Below, in pieces: positions 25,797 through 33,931 of a stretch of DNA of 64,000 bases; the first letter of the stretch is position 1; the number at the start of each line of letters is the position of its first letter. The stretch is from JBBDJB01 sp040880125 (GTDB lineage Bacteria > Planctomycetota > Planctomycetia > Pirellulales > JBBDJB01), in contig JBBDJB010000052.1 of the NCBI GenBank assembly GCA_040880125.1, positions 62,001-126,000 on the forward strand. The letters run 5' to 3'. The notes beneath the pieces were generated by a model. That model was not told where the DNA came from, did no database searches, and was given only the letters and a program-made list of their open reading frames with translations. The position numbers and the translations under genes are program-made.

Positions 25797-26377
25797 GAAA
25801 CGGCGATCTTCTCGTGTTTGCCCGTCTGAAACCGCTGGTACTGCACCAGCACTACCTGTGCTTCTGGCGATGCGGCCTCTTCCAGGCGCAATTCGAGCGT
25901 ATCCATTCCCCGCGGTGCGACGCTCGACGCGCCGCCAACGCGCTTGCCGTCGAGCTGAAACGAACTGGTATGGCACGGGCAGCGGAACAACTTCTCAGGC
26001 GCCACAAAACCGATGTAGCAGCCGGCATGAGGGCAGGTGGCCGAGAAGGCGGTCGGAACCGTTTCGCCTGGCTCGCGCACCAGGTAAATCAGCCCCACCG
26101 GCTGGTTGGGCGTGCGGCTCCAGGCGTCGGAGTGGTCGTCGATGACCGGAAACGGCCGGGGAACGCCGTCGTCCGGTACGGCGGCCAGCGTGGCAATCCG
26201 TAGGAAACGGCCCTCGGTCTTCCGCCGTAGCGGATCGAGGAATACAAGCACCCCGGTCACGAGCGGCACCAGCCCGAGCACGGAGCCGAACACGATGGCC
26301 AGAAACGACCGTCGGCGTCGGCCCAGGCTTTCCGGCTCGTCCGGTGCTGCGCGGTGCGCGCCCGTCGGCATATCCAT
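25793..26377 (-). CDS. Rieske iron-sulfur protein of the bc complex
   Basis: The start is the ATG at 26377, giving 194 residues. The N-terminus has RRRRSFLAIVFG and a membrane helix at about 26-46, resembling a Tat-type anchor as in other Rieske proteins. The cluster motifs are CPHAGC (115-120, CxHxGC) and CPCHTSSF (133-140, CxxHxS), so all four ligands (Cys115, His117, Cys133, His136) and both disulfide cysteines are present. The stop codon overlaps the cytochrome b start by 4 bp, indicating tight translational coupling. The longer upstream reading would run into nrnA and was rejected. Confidence 0.94.
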   Translation of the reverse strand: MDMPTGAHRAAPDEPESLGRRRRSFLAIVFGSVLGLVPLVTGVLVFLDPLRRKTEGRFLRIATLAAVPDDGVPRPFPVIDDHSDAWSRTPNQPVGLIYLVREPGETVPTAFSATCPHAGCYIGFVAPEKLFRCPCHTSSFQLDGKRVGGASSVAPRGMDTLELRLEEAASPEAQVVLVQYQRFQTGKHEKIAVS

Positions 26378-26501
26378 CTTCAGCGCTTCTCTCGATCGGG
26401 TAGCAAAAAGAGCCCGAGGGTGGTGCGCCGGCTTAGGTGGGGGGAACAACCGGTGCGAGGGTGGCCAGCGTGACCGAAAGAGGCCTCTTGGTCCGACCGC
26501 A

Positions 26502-27485
26502 TTATCGCATAACGTCGCGCACGGCGTCAAGAATCCGCGCAATGGCCGCGTCCGCCGGTCCGTCGAGCATCACTCCCGCGGCAGCGTTGTGCCCTCCTCC
26601 GCCGAACCGTTCGGCAACCTGCCGCACGTCGACGGTACCGCGGCTGCGCAGGCTGACCTTCATCTTGCCGTTGCGCTGCTGCACGAACAGGATGGCGGCC
26701 TCGCTGCCCGACACGGTGAACAGGAGATTGACTGCGTCCTCGGTATCGCCCGGTTCCGCGCCGGTCGCCTCAAAGTCGGCCAGTTCGACGCACGTGTAAA
26801 GCAGTCGCCCGCCCAAATCGCTTTGCACATTCGCCAGAATGCGGCCGCGCAATTGCAGCCGCGCCAGCGAATGCTGCTCGTACAATTGGCCGAAGATCGC
26901 TTGCGGATTGGCGCCGGCCTCCACCAGTCGGGCGACCGCGCGGAACGTCTGGCTCGTCACGGACGAGAAGCGGAACCAGCCGGTGTCGGTAGCGATGGCG
27001 GCGAACAGCGGGGTAGCCGCTTCAGCAGTCAGTTCAACTTCCAGGGCCTCGAATGCCTCGGTGATCAGCCGGCCGGTGGCTTCGGCGGTGACGTCCTTGA
27101 ACGACTCCTGCCCGAGCTGATCCTCGCTCACGTGATGATCGATGACGACCACTTTGGCGCTGGTGGCGCGGATCACGTCCGCGACCGGCCCAAGCTGCAC
27201 CCAGGCGCTGGTATCGACCACGATGAAAACATCGATTTCCCGAAGCTGCTCAGCGGTGATGTCGTGCCCTAGCAGCTTGATGCGGCGCTGCGGATCGATA
27301 AAGGCGATGTGCGGCGGCGCGGCGTCGCCGTTGACGATCGTCACTTCCTTGCCGAGCGACTCCAGCAGTGCGGCCAGGCCCAGCTCGCTCCCCAGGGCGT
27401 CACAGTCCGACCTCATGTGGCTGGTCACGGCGAACCGCTGGCCCGAGTCAACGATCTGCCGGAAGCGCTTCCAATCGATGGGCAT
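26502..27485 (-). CDS. nrnA: DHH-family phosphoesterase, NrnA-like oligoribonuclease
   Basis: NrnA-type enzymes degrade nanoRNA and often dephosphorylate pAp. The 327-residue product shows the DHH motif series: SHMRSDCDALGSELGL (motif I and the DxD equivalent), VVDTSAW (motif II), VVIDHHVSED (the DHH box), and a C-terminal DHHA1 domain with GGGHNAAAGVML binding the substrate phosphate. The start is the ATG at 27485. It lies about 110 bp downstream of ribF and 124 bp upstream of the Rieske gene on the same strand. A RecJ-type exonuclease is excluded by size and the missing OB fold. Confidence 0.9.
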   Translation of the reverse strand: MPIDWKRFRQIVDSGQRFAVTSHMRSDCDALGSELGLAALLESLGKEVTIVNGDAAPPHIAFIDPQRRIKLLGHDITAEQLREIDVFIVVDTSAWVQLGPVADVIRATSAKVVVIDHHVSEDQLGQESFKDVTAEATGRLITEAFEALEVELTAEAATPLFAAIATDTGWFRFSSVTSQTFRAVARLVEAGANPQAIFGQLYEQHSLARLQLRGRILANVQSDLGGRLLYTCVELADFEATGAEPGDTEDAVNLLFTVSGSEAAILFVQQRNGKMKVSLRSRGTVDVRQVAERFGGGGHNAAAGVMLDGPADAAIARILDAVRDVMR

Positions 27486-27525
27486 TCGTAAGCCGGGTCT
27501 CGTTTAAACGTGTGCCATGACCAGC

Positions 27526-27556
27526 GGGTGCCACTGCTGACTTTCCCAGCCGTGCC
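27526..27556. repeat. Worn family D hairpin
   Basis: GGGTGCCACTGCTG and CCCAGCCGTGCC flank a short centre, an imperfect copy of the hairpin at 18858-18880. It lies about 40 bp after the ribF stop codon and upstream of nrnA. Confidence 0.5.
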
Positions 27557-27593
27557 GTACCACCTGTTCCGCCGGGTTCGGCGTCCGGCTCGC

Positions 27594-28553
27594 TCACTGT
27601 TTGCCAACCAGCTCCACGGCCTGCTGCACGTCCCGCCGAAGTTGTTCTACCAGGGCCTCGCGCGAGCCGAACGGCTGAATGTCCCGCAGCCGCGCGAGAA
27701 AGTCAACCTCAAGCGGTTGTCCGTAGATCGACTCATTCAGCCCCACGATGTGAACTTCAACCTTCTGCCGCGTCTCCGCGAACGTGGGGTTAGTGCCGAT
27801 ATTGATGGCCGCGGGTCGCGGTTGATTATCCATCCACGCGCGGCCGGCATAAACACCCTCGGCCGGCCGCAACGTATCGATGGCGTCGAGATTCGCCGTG
27901 GGGAAACCGAGCTGCCCGCCGCGCTTCGCGCCGTGAGTGACCATGCCACGGATGCGGTACGGCTCAGTCAGCATCCGGCACGCCTCGTCGACGCGCCCCT
28001 GGGCGATGGCCTGGCGAATGCGCGAACTGGAGACATACTCGCCATCGTACGTTTGCGGCGCGACGACATTGAGTGGAATGCCGGCGCTGCCGGTCAGCTT
28101 GCGCAGCACCTCGATGGTTCCGCGGCGATCATGGCCGAAATAAAAGTTAGGCCCCTCGACCATGGCCTTAGCCTGAAGCGCGTCCAGCACGATCCGCTGG
28201 AAAAACTCCTCCGGCTCCAGCGCGAGCAGCTCCTGGTCGGTCGGATAGGCGACCATGTAGTCCACACCGAGTCCTTGCAAAAGCTCCGCCTTGCGCTCCG
28301 TCCACGTCAAGGGGGGCGGCGTCTGCTGAGGGCGCAAGAGCTGCACCGGATGCGGATCGAATGTGAAGACGACCGCCGGCCCCTGTACTTCGCCCGCCCG
28401 CTCCGCCAGCCGCTCGACGATCTTGGCGTGGCCGCGATGGACGCCGTCGAAGTTGCCGATGGCCACCGCGCCCCCGCGTGCCGCGGGCGGAAGCTCGGAA
28501 AGCTTGCGGATCAGTTCCACGGCGTTACCGTCCTCAGTAGTGGGATGAGTCAC
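27594..28553 (-). CDS. ribF: Bifunctional riboflavin kinase / FAD synthetase
   Basis: Converts riboflavin to FMN and then FAD. The start is inferred as the GTG at 28553, whose G is shared with the nnrD stop (TAGTG). Any earlier start would lie deep inside nnrD in a frame with no homology. The adenylyltransferase half opens with AVAIGNFDGVHRGHAKI (HxGH-like) and FTFDPHPVQLLRP, then SSSRIRQAI. The kinase half has GMVTHGAKRGGQLGFPTANLD, with the PTAN metal-binding motif, and INIGTNPTF. The length of 319 residues is normal. No FMN riboswitch is seen, consistent with its placement inside an operon behind nnrD. Confidence 0.94.
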   Translation of the reverse strand: MTHPTTEDGNAVELIRKLSELPPAARGGAVAIGNFDGVHRGHAKIVERLAERAGEVQGPAVVFTFDPHPVQLLRPQQTPPPLTWTERKAELLQGLGVDYMVAYPTDQELLALEPEEFFQRIVLDALQAKAMVEGPNFYFGHDRRGTIEVLRKLTGSAGIPLNVVAPQTYDGEYVSSSRIRQAIAQGRVDEACRMLTEPYRIRGMVTHGAKRGGQLGFPTANLDAIDTLRPAEGVYAGRAWMDNQPRPAAINIGTNPTFAETRQKVEVHIVGLNESIYGQPLEVDFLARLRDIQPFGSREALVEQLRRDVQQAVELVGKQ

Positions 28554-29425
28554 TACATCCCCAGCTTGGCGAATGCGGCGCCCAGGTACTTCGGCAGATC
28601 GCTGGCGATCATGGTAACTTGCCCCACTTCGGCCACGGCCAGGTCGCCGGCCAGCCCGTGTAAGTGTACCGCCAGCTTCGCCGCGTCCAGCGGGCTGAGG
28701 CCCTGGCACAGCATTGCCGTGATCAGCCCGGTCAGCACGTCGCCACACCCGCCGGTCGCCATGCCGGGATTCCCGGTGCCGTTGTGCCACGAGGAAACTC
28801 CGTCGGTGACCAGCGTCCGATGCCCCTTGAGCACGACCACAATCTTGCACGTCGCCGCCATTTGCGCGGCCTGCTCCTGCTGACTGCCGGAACCGTACCG
28901 CTCTTCGCCGGCCAGGCGTTGAAACTCGCCCGGGTGGGGAGTCAGCACCCGTGGGCCGCCGGGATTGGACAGCACGTCCGGCTGTTCCGCCAGGGCGTTC
29001 AGCCCGTCGGCGTCGATCACCATCGGCAACGACGCCGACTGGTAAAGCCACGCCACCAGTTCGTTCAACCCCGGCGAGCGGCCCAGCCCCGGACCACAGG
29101 CCGCGGCGGTCGACTGCTTCAGCAGCGATTCGATCCGCCCCCGGGCGGTCGCGGCGATATGGCCCGTCGGATGCTCGGGCATCGCCACCGTCATGTACGA
29201 CGGCTCGAAGCCGGCGATCGTGTCCTGGCAGCTTTCCGGCACGGCCAGCTTCACCAGTCCCGCGCCGCCACGCAGAGCGGCGACGCCGGCCAGGGCGATG
29301 GCCCCACTCATCCCCCGCGATCCGCCGACAAGCAGCGCGTGGCCGAAGTTTCCCTTATGGCTCTCCGGATCTCGGGCCGGTAGCCGCGGGATCGATGGAT
29401 CGGCAGGAGATGGGGTCTGGGACAT
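28553..29425 (-). CDS. nnrD: ADP-dependent (S)-NAD(P)H-hydrate dehydratase
   Basis: Repairs hydrated NADH/NADPH. The ATG at 29425 is used because the upstream in-frame extension translates a family C repeat (29447-29522). The 290-residue ribokinase-fold protein shows GNFGHALLVGGSRGMSGA near the N-terminus, PMVIDADGLNAL, VLTPHPGEFQRL, and the signature GNPGMATGGCGDVLTG close to the C-terminus. The epimerase domain (NnrE), often fused in front, is absent and must be encoded elsewhere. Its stop codon overlaps the ribF GTG start by one base, so the two cofactor genes are translationally coupled. Confidence 0.93.
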   Translation of the reverse strand: MSQTPSPADPSIPRLPARDPESHKGNFGHALLVGGSRGMSGAIALAGVAALRGGAGLVKLAVPESCQDTIAGFEPSYMTVAMPEHPTGHIAATARGRIESLLKQSTAAACGPGLGRSPGLNELVAWLYQSASLPMVIDADGLNALAEQPDVLSNPGGPRVLTPHPGEFQRLAGEERYGSGSQQEQAAQMAATCKIVVVLKGHRTLVTDGVSSWHNGTGNPGMATGGCGDVLTGLITAMLCQGLSPLDAAKLAVHLHGLAGDLAVAEVGQVTMIASDLPKYLGAAFAKLGM

Positions 29426-29446
29426 TTTGTTCGCTCTAGATGTGGC

Positions 29447-29522
29447 GTAGCTGAATTCGTGAGAATTCAGACCTGCCCCTCGCTTCGGCCGAACTCTCAC
29501 GAGACTCTCACGAGTCCACTAC
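29447..29522. repeat. Family C two-hairpin repeat, copy 3
   Basis: GTAGCTG at 29447-29453 opens the element. The inner CTGAATTCGTGAGAATTCAG hairpin is intact, and the right side holds a local duplication of GACTCTCACGA before a worn terminus CCACTAC (29516-29522). It lies 56 bp after the larB stop and 22 bp before the nnrD start, both genes being on the minus strand. Confidence 0.82.
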
Positions 29523-29577
29523 AAACGCGAGTCAGTCAGGTCGCTTTGAGAAACCCACTGTCGCCGCCAATTCACAT

Positions 29578-30342
29578 TTAGCCGTGCTTACCGCGAGCAA
29601 TCTGCGCCGCCAGGTAGCCGCCCTTGAAGCCCGCATCAATGTTCACCACCGCCACGTTGGCGGCGCAGCTATTGAGCATCCCCAGCAGGGCCGCCACGCC
29701 GCCGAAGCTGGCCCCATAGCCGACGCTGGTTGGCACGGCGATGACCGGACAGGCGACGTGTCCGCCCACCACGCTCGGTAGCGCTCCCTCCATGCCGGCG
29801 ACCACGACGACCGCGTCGGCGCTCTGCAACTCTTCCACGCGCTCGAGCAGCCGGTGCGGCCCGGCGACGCCAATATCGTGGATCACGTTCACGTCGACGC
29901 CCATCCAGTCGATCGTCTCGCGGGCCTCTTCCGCGACGGGCAGGTCGCTGGTGCCGGCGGTGACCAGGGCGACACTGCCCAGCCGCTGGGTCTGATGGCT
30001 CTGGCCGACGCGAAAGATGCGGCCCAGGGCGTTGTATCGTCCATCGGGGTAGGCTTGTGTGAGCACAGCGCCATTTTCGGCGTCCACCCGGGTGCACAAC
30101 ACCTCGACGCCATCGTCCAGCAGGGCCTGAAAAATCTTCTGCAGCGTCTCGGGCGACTTGCCCTGGCCGAAGACGACCTCGGGGAACCCGCACCGCCGGT
30201 GCCGGTCCAGGTCGATCGAGGCATGCTCCATGGCGGCGACCGGTGAGCGAGCCAGCGCGCGGACGAACTCCTCCAGCGGCATCTCGCCGGAAAGAAGCTG
30301 TTGGGCCAGGGTTTCGATCTTTGCGGCATCCATAATTCCCAT
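29578..30342 (-). CDS. larB: Pyridinium-3,5-biscarboxylate mononucleotide synthase LarB
   Basis: LarB carboxylates nicotinate adenine dinucleotide in making the nickel-pincer cofactor of lactate racemase. The product (about 254 residues) has an N-terminal helical region, then FPEVVFGQGKSPETL, and a C-terminal PurE/AIR-carboxylase-like domain with ALVTAGTSDLPVAEEA, VIHDIGVAGPHRLLE, GMEGALPSVVGGHV and VPTSVGYGASFGG. Two in-frame ATGs at 30342 and 30333 are possible; GGGA lies just before the second. LarC, LarE and LarA are not adjacent, so the cofactor pathway would have to be dispersed. Confidence 0.9.
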   Translation of the reverse strand: MGIMDAAKIETLAQQLLSGEMPLEEFVRALARSPVAAMEHASIDLDRHRRCGFPEVVFGQGKSPETLQKIFQALLDDGVEVLCTRVDAENGAVLTQAYPDGRYNALGRIFRVGQSHQTQRLGSVALVTAGTSDLPVAEEARETIDWMGVDVNVIHDIGVAGPHRLLERVEELQSADAVVVVAGMEGALPSVVGGHVACPVIAVPTSVGYGASFGGVAALLGMLNSCAANVAVVNIDAGFKGGYLAAQIARGKHG

Positions 30343-30623
30343 CGTAACGTTCGCCAGCACGGCCGCCCAGGCAGCGAATCTGCCCGAAGAAGCGCGCCAG
30401 CCGGGGCAGCAAGCGGTGCCTTTCGGCCAAAGACATGGCCGGACAAGATGAGCCGTGGCACGCCAAATTCGATTTCCGTGAGCCTGCGAGCGCCATTTTT
30501 TAATCGCCCCAAGTCGATTACGATGGCACCGCCGCGAGCCGCCAGCGACGAGCGTGGCGGCCAAATATACAGTCGTGTCCCGTCGCATTTGGCGATTTAG
30601 CTCCCCCAAAAGACAGAACAACC

Positions 30624-31715
30624 ATGAGCCGGTTCGAAACGCGGCGGTCCAAGCTCATCAAGAGGCTCGCGCGTGCCGGCGCGGATGGGCTGCTGGTCAC
30701 CGATTTCACCAACGTCACCTACCTGACCGGCTTCACCGGCGATGACAGCTATCTGCTGGTTTCGCCGGATTCAACCGTGCTGGTGAGCGACTCCCGCTAT
30801 GAAATCCAGCTCGCCGAAGAGTGCGCCGGCCTCGACGTGTTGATCCGCGGTCGCAAGACCAAGATGATTGACGCGGTCGCCGACGTGGTGAAGCAGGCCG
30901 GGCTGGACCGGCTCGGTGTTGAAGCCACCTCGATCACGCTCGACCTCTGGGATCGGCTGGGCGAAAAACTCGCCGGGCAGACGCTGGTCCGCACGTCGAA
31001 TCTGGTCGAGGGTCTGCGGGTGGTCAAAGATCGCTACGAGATCGACTGCATCCGCCAGGCGGCATGGCAGGCGCGGCGGGCGTTCGAAGTGGTTCGATCT
31101 TCGTTGACCCCGGATCTCACCGAGCGGCAGGTGGCGGCGCGGCTGGAGAACGAACTGCGTCGGTTCGGGGCCATCGGTTTTAGCTTTCCGCCGATCATCG
31201 CGGTGGGACCGCGCGCGGCGCTCCCCCACGCAAGCCCAACGGACAAAAAAATTGGCGAGAGCGACTTCACGCTCTTCGATTGGGGTGCGAACAACCTCGG
31301 GTACGTGAGCGACTTGACGCGAATGGTGGTCACCGGTAGAATCTCGCCCAAACTCCGTCGGGTATATGGAGTTGTGTTAAATGCCCAGACGGCGGCGATC
31401 GAAGCGGTCGCCCCCGGAGTTGCTTGCGCGGACGTGGACCGTGTTGCCCGCAAGATCGTTGTCAAAGCCGGTTATGGCAAGCACTTCGGGCATGGACTCG
31501 GCCACGGCATCGGCTTACAGGTTCACGAGGCTCCGGGCCTTTCCAGCAGTGAGTCGACCAAGCTGAAGCCGGGTATGGTCGTCACGGTGGAACCGGGCAT
31601 CTACTTGCCGGGATGGGGCGGCGTGCGGATCGAGGATGACGTTTTGGTCACTCGTTCCGGTCGGGAAGTCCTCAGCTCGGTCTCCAAGGACCTGGACCAG
31701 TGCGTAGTCGGCTAG
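30624..31715 (+). CDS. M24B metallopeptidase (Xaa-Pro peptidase)
   Basis: A two-domain protein of 363 residues: a creatinase-like N-terminal domain (GADGLLVTDFTNVTYLTGFTG) and a pita-bread catalytic domain. All five metal ligands are present: Asp in FDWGANN, Asp in VSDLTRM, His in FGHGLGHGIGLQVHE, Glu in VTVEPGIY, and Glu in VRIEDDVLV. It would cleave N-terminal residues next to proline in the cytoplasm. It sits immediately upstream of accB-accC, as the pepQ/yqhT gene does in many Firmicutes, but the efp gene commonly found between them is missing. It diverges from larB. Confidence 0.92.
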   Translation: MSRFETRRSKLIKRLARAGADGLLVTDFTNVTYLTGFTGDDSYLLVSPDSTVLVSDSRYEIQLAEECAGLDVLIRGRKTKMIDAVADVVKQAGLDRLGVEATSITLDLWDRLGEKLAGQTLVRTSNLVEGLRVVKDRYEIDCIRQAAWQARRAFEVVRSSLTPDLTERQVAARLENELRRFGAIGFSFPPIIAVGPRAALPHASPTDKKIGESDFTLFDWGANNLGYVSDLTRMVVTGRISPKLRRVYGVVLNAQTAAIEAVAPGVACADVDRVARKIVVKAGYGKHFGHGLGHGIGLQVHEAPGLSSSESTKLKPGMVVTVEPGIYLPGWGGVRIEDDVLVTRSGREVLSSVSKDLDQCVVG

Positions 31716-31721
31716 TGTCAA

Positions 31722-31789
31722 ATTCCCTTTCCCTCGTGGGGTGGGCGTGGAGAGGGGGCAACAAAAAGCACAGACAGGAATGTCTGTGC
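31722..31789. repeat. Worn family B plus perfect family A repeat
   Basis: A degraded CCCTTTCCC...GGAGAGGGGG element (about 31722-31757) is followed by a perfect family A palindrome at 31768-31789 (9-bp arms, GGAA loop). The pair begins 7 bp after the peptidase stop codon and lies between it and accB. Confidence 0.85.
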
Positions 31790-31872
31790 CACCGAGTACA
31801 GCAAGTCGCGTTTGCATCACCTCCACCAGAATCTGACCACGTCTTCAGCCAGCGAGCAATCGGAGTGTCGGC

Positions 31873-32382
31873 ATGAGCAGTTCCAGTTCCGGCCAGGGGG
31901 ACGTCTTCGACGTCCGAAAGATTCGCAAGCTGGTGGAGCTGATGAACGAGCACGATCTGGCCGAGATCGATCTGCGCCAGGCTGACCAGCGGATCCGACT
32001 TCGCCGTGGACCGGATCCAGCCTACCCACACTTGGTTGCCCCTGCGCCAATGGGCGTGGCGCCAGCAGCGGCTCCGCCGTCCTCGCAGCCGGGAAGTGCT
32101 GCCCCCTCGGCCGCGGCAGCCGAGACGCAGTCGGCCCACATCACCAATATCACCAGCCCGATGGTCGGTACGTTCTACACGTCCTCCAGCCCGGAAGCCG
32201 AGCCGTTCGTCAAGATGGGCGACCACGTCGGGCCGGATTCCACCGTCTGCATCATTGAGGCGATGAAGGTCTTCAACGAGATTCCCGCCGAATGCTCCGG
32301 CCAGATTGTGGCGATTCTCGTGGAAAACGGAGAGCCGGTCGAGTTCGGCCAGCCCATGTTCAAGGTCGATACCAGCAAGTAG
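31873..32382 (+). CDS. accB: Biotin carboxyl carrier protein of acetyl-CoA carboxylase
   Basis: Carries the carboxyl group on biotin during malonyl-CoA synthesis. The 169-residue protein has an N-terminal region with IRKLVELMNEHDLAEIDL, typical of AccB, an Ala/Pro/Ser-rich flexible linker (about residues 55-86), and a C-terminal biotinyl domain with SPMVGTFYTSSSPEAEPFVKMGD and the biotin-attachment motif EAMKVFNEI, where Lys132 is modified. It is 70 bp upstream of accC in the usual accBC order. The modifying ligase is probably the birA product at 1.4-2.2 kb. The carboxyltransferase genes accA/accD are not in the window. Confidence 0.95.
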   Translation: MSSSSSGQGDVFDVRKIRKLVELMNEHDLAEIDLRQADQRIRLRRGPDPAYPHLVAPAPMGVAPAAAPPSSQPGSAAPSAAAAETQSAHITNITSPMVGTFYTSSSPEAEPFVKMGDHVGPDSTVCIIEAMKVFNEIPAECSGQIVAILVENGEPVEFGQPMFKVDTSK

Positions 32383-32452
32383 GTTGCGGAGAACTCCGCG
32401 GCCCCCTCTCCACCCGCCCACCGCGGCCAGGCATGCGAAGGCGCCCCTTTCG

Positions 32453-33799
32453 ATGTACAAGAGAATCCTTGTCGCCAATCGCGGAGAAATTGCGTTGCGG
32501 ATCATCCGCGCGTGCCGCGAGCTGGATGTCGAAACGGTCGCCATCTTCAGCGAAGGCGATCGCGGCGCCCGCTACCTGGAATTGGCGGATGAATCCTACT
32601 GCGTGGGGCCGGCCAAAGCGGCCGACAGCTATCTGAAGATCAGTAACGTGATCAGCGCGGCCGAGGTCGGCAACGTGCAGGCGATCCATCCCGGCTACGG
32701 CTTTTTGGCCGAGAACGCCCACTTCAACGAGGTCTGCCGGAGTTGCAAGATCGACTTCATCGGACCCTCGCCGGAGGCCATGTCGCGCCTGGGTGACAAA
32801 AACGAAGCCCGTAAACTTGCCCGGCAGGCGGACGTACCGGTGGTGCCCGGCAGCGACGGACTGATCGAGGAAGAGCGCGAAGCGGTCCGCGTGGCGCACG
32901 AGATCGGCTTTCCGGTGCTGATCAAGGCGGCGGCCGGCGGCGGTGGTCGCGGGATGCGCGTGGCGCTGAACGACCTGTCCCTCAAGTCGGCTCTGCAACA
33001 GGCCCGCACGGAGGCCGAAGCCGCCTTCGGCAACGGCGCAGTCTATCTGGAACGCTACGTCGAGCATCCGCGACACGTCGAAGTGCAAGTGCTGGCTGAC
33101 CATTACGGCAACGTCGTGCATCTCTGGGAGCGCGACTGCTCGGTGCAGCGGCGTCATCAGAAGTTGATCGAAGAGAGCCCAGCTCCGAACCTGCCGCCCG
33201 AGACCCGCGAGGCCATGTGCGAGGCGGCCACGCGGATGATACGCGCGGCCGATTACACCAACGCCGGTACGGTCGAATTCATCGTCGACCAGCAGGGTCG
33301 CTTTTATTTCATCGAGGTGAACGCCCGCATCCAGGTCGAACATCCCGTGACGGAAATGGTCACGGGCGTCGACCTGATCAAGTGGCAGATTCGCATTGCC
33401 GCGGGCGAGGAGCTGACGCTTCGCCAGGAAGACATTCAACTGAATGGCTGCGCCATCGAGTGCCGTATCAATGCCGAGGATCCCACGCGGGGTTTTCGGC
33501 CGTCGCCGGGCCGCATCGAGCAAATGATTGTTCCCGGGGGCTTTGGGCTGCGCTTCGATTCCCACGCCCACACCGGCTATGTGGTGCCGCCCTACTACGA
33601 CTCGATGATCGGCAAGCTGATCGTCCATCAGCCGACGCGAGCGGAGGCGATCGCCTGTATGCGGCGGGCCCTGGCTGAGTTGCGGGTCGAGGGGATTCAG
33701 ACGTCCGTGCCGCTGCACCAGGAAATCCTCAACCATTCGGCATTCGTCGAAGGCCGCGTCGACACGACGTTTTTGGAACGCACCTTGGCCGCCAGTTGA
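32453..33799 (+). CDS. accC: Biotin carboxylase
   Basis: ATP-dependent carboxylation of AccB-bound biotin. From the ATG at 32453 the product is 448 residues, the family norm. It starts MYKRILVANRGEIALRIIRA and contains HPGYGFLAENAHF, the glycine-rich ATP loop AAAGGGGRGMRVA, ERDCSVQRRHQKLIEESPAP, FIEVNARIQVEHPVTEM with the catalytic Glu/Asn/Arg set, and CAIECRINAEDP near the end of the B-subdomain. It forms an operon with accB. Because a sodium-pumping decarboxylase is encoded 31 kb away, dual use of the carrier is conceivable but unsupported. Confidence 0.96.
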   Translation: MYKRILVANRGEIALRIIRACRELDVETVAIFSEGDRGARYLELADESYCVGPAKAADSYLKISNVISAAEVGNVQAIHPGYGFLAENAHFNEVCRSCKIDFIGPSPEAMSRLGDKNEARKLARQADVPVVPGSDGLIEEEREAVRVAHEIGFPVLIKAAAGGGGRGMRVALNDLSLKSALQQARTEAEAAFGNGAVYLERYVEHPRHVEVQVLADHYGNVVHLWERDCSVQRRHQKLIEESPAPNLPPETREAMCEAATRMIRAADYTNAGTVEFIVDQQGRFYFIEVNARIQVEHPVTEMVTGVDLIKWQIRIAAGEELTLRQEDIQLNGCAIECRINAEDPTRGFRPSPGRIEQMIVPGGFGLRFDSHAHTGYVVPPYYDSMIGKLIVHQPTRAEAIACMRRALAELRVEGIQTSVPLHQEILNHSAFVEGRVDTTFLERTLAAS

Positions 33800-33931
33800 G
33801 CCGCTGGGCACCGCTTTCTTTCCGGCGGCGGTTCCCACACAATGGCGGTAGCGGCCCGCGATATGCCATTGGCCGCCACCGGTTACCGCACGGCCCGCGG
33901 TAGCGAATTCGGGACTCCATTCGAGGGATTG

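Noticed and set aside
25797..25976. A 60-residue N-terminal extension of cytochrome b
   Set aside because: It overlaps the Rieske coding region, is Arg-rich without a signal, and the ATG at 25796 forms a standard ATGA overlap.
28554..29051. An N-terminal extension of ribF to 29051
   Set aside because: It would lie entirely inside nnrD in another frame with no homology. The GTG at 28553, sharing a base with the nnrD stop, gives a protein of normal length.
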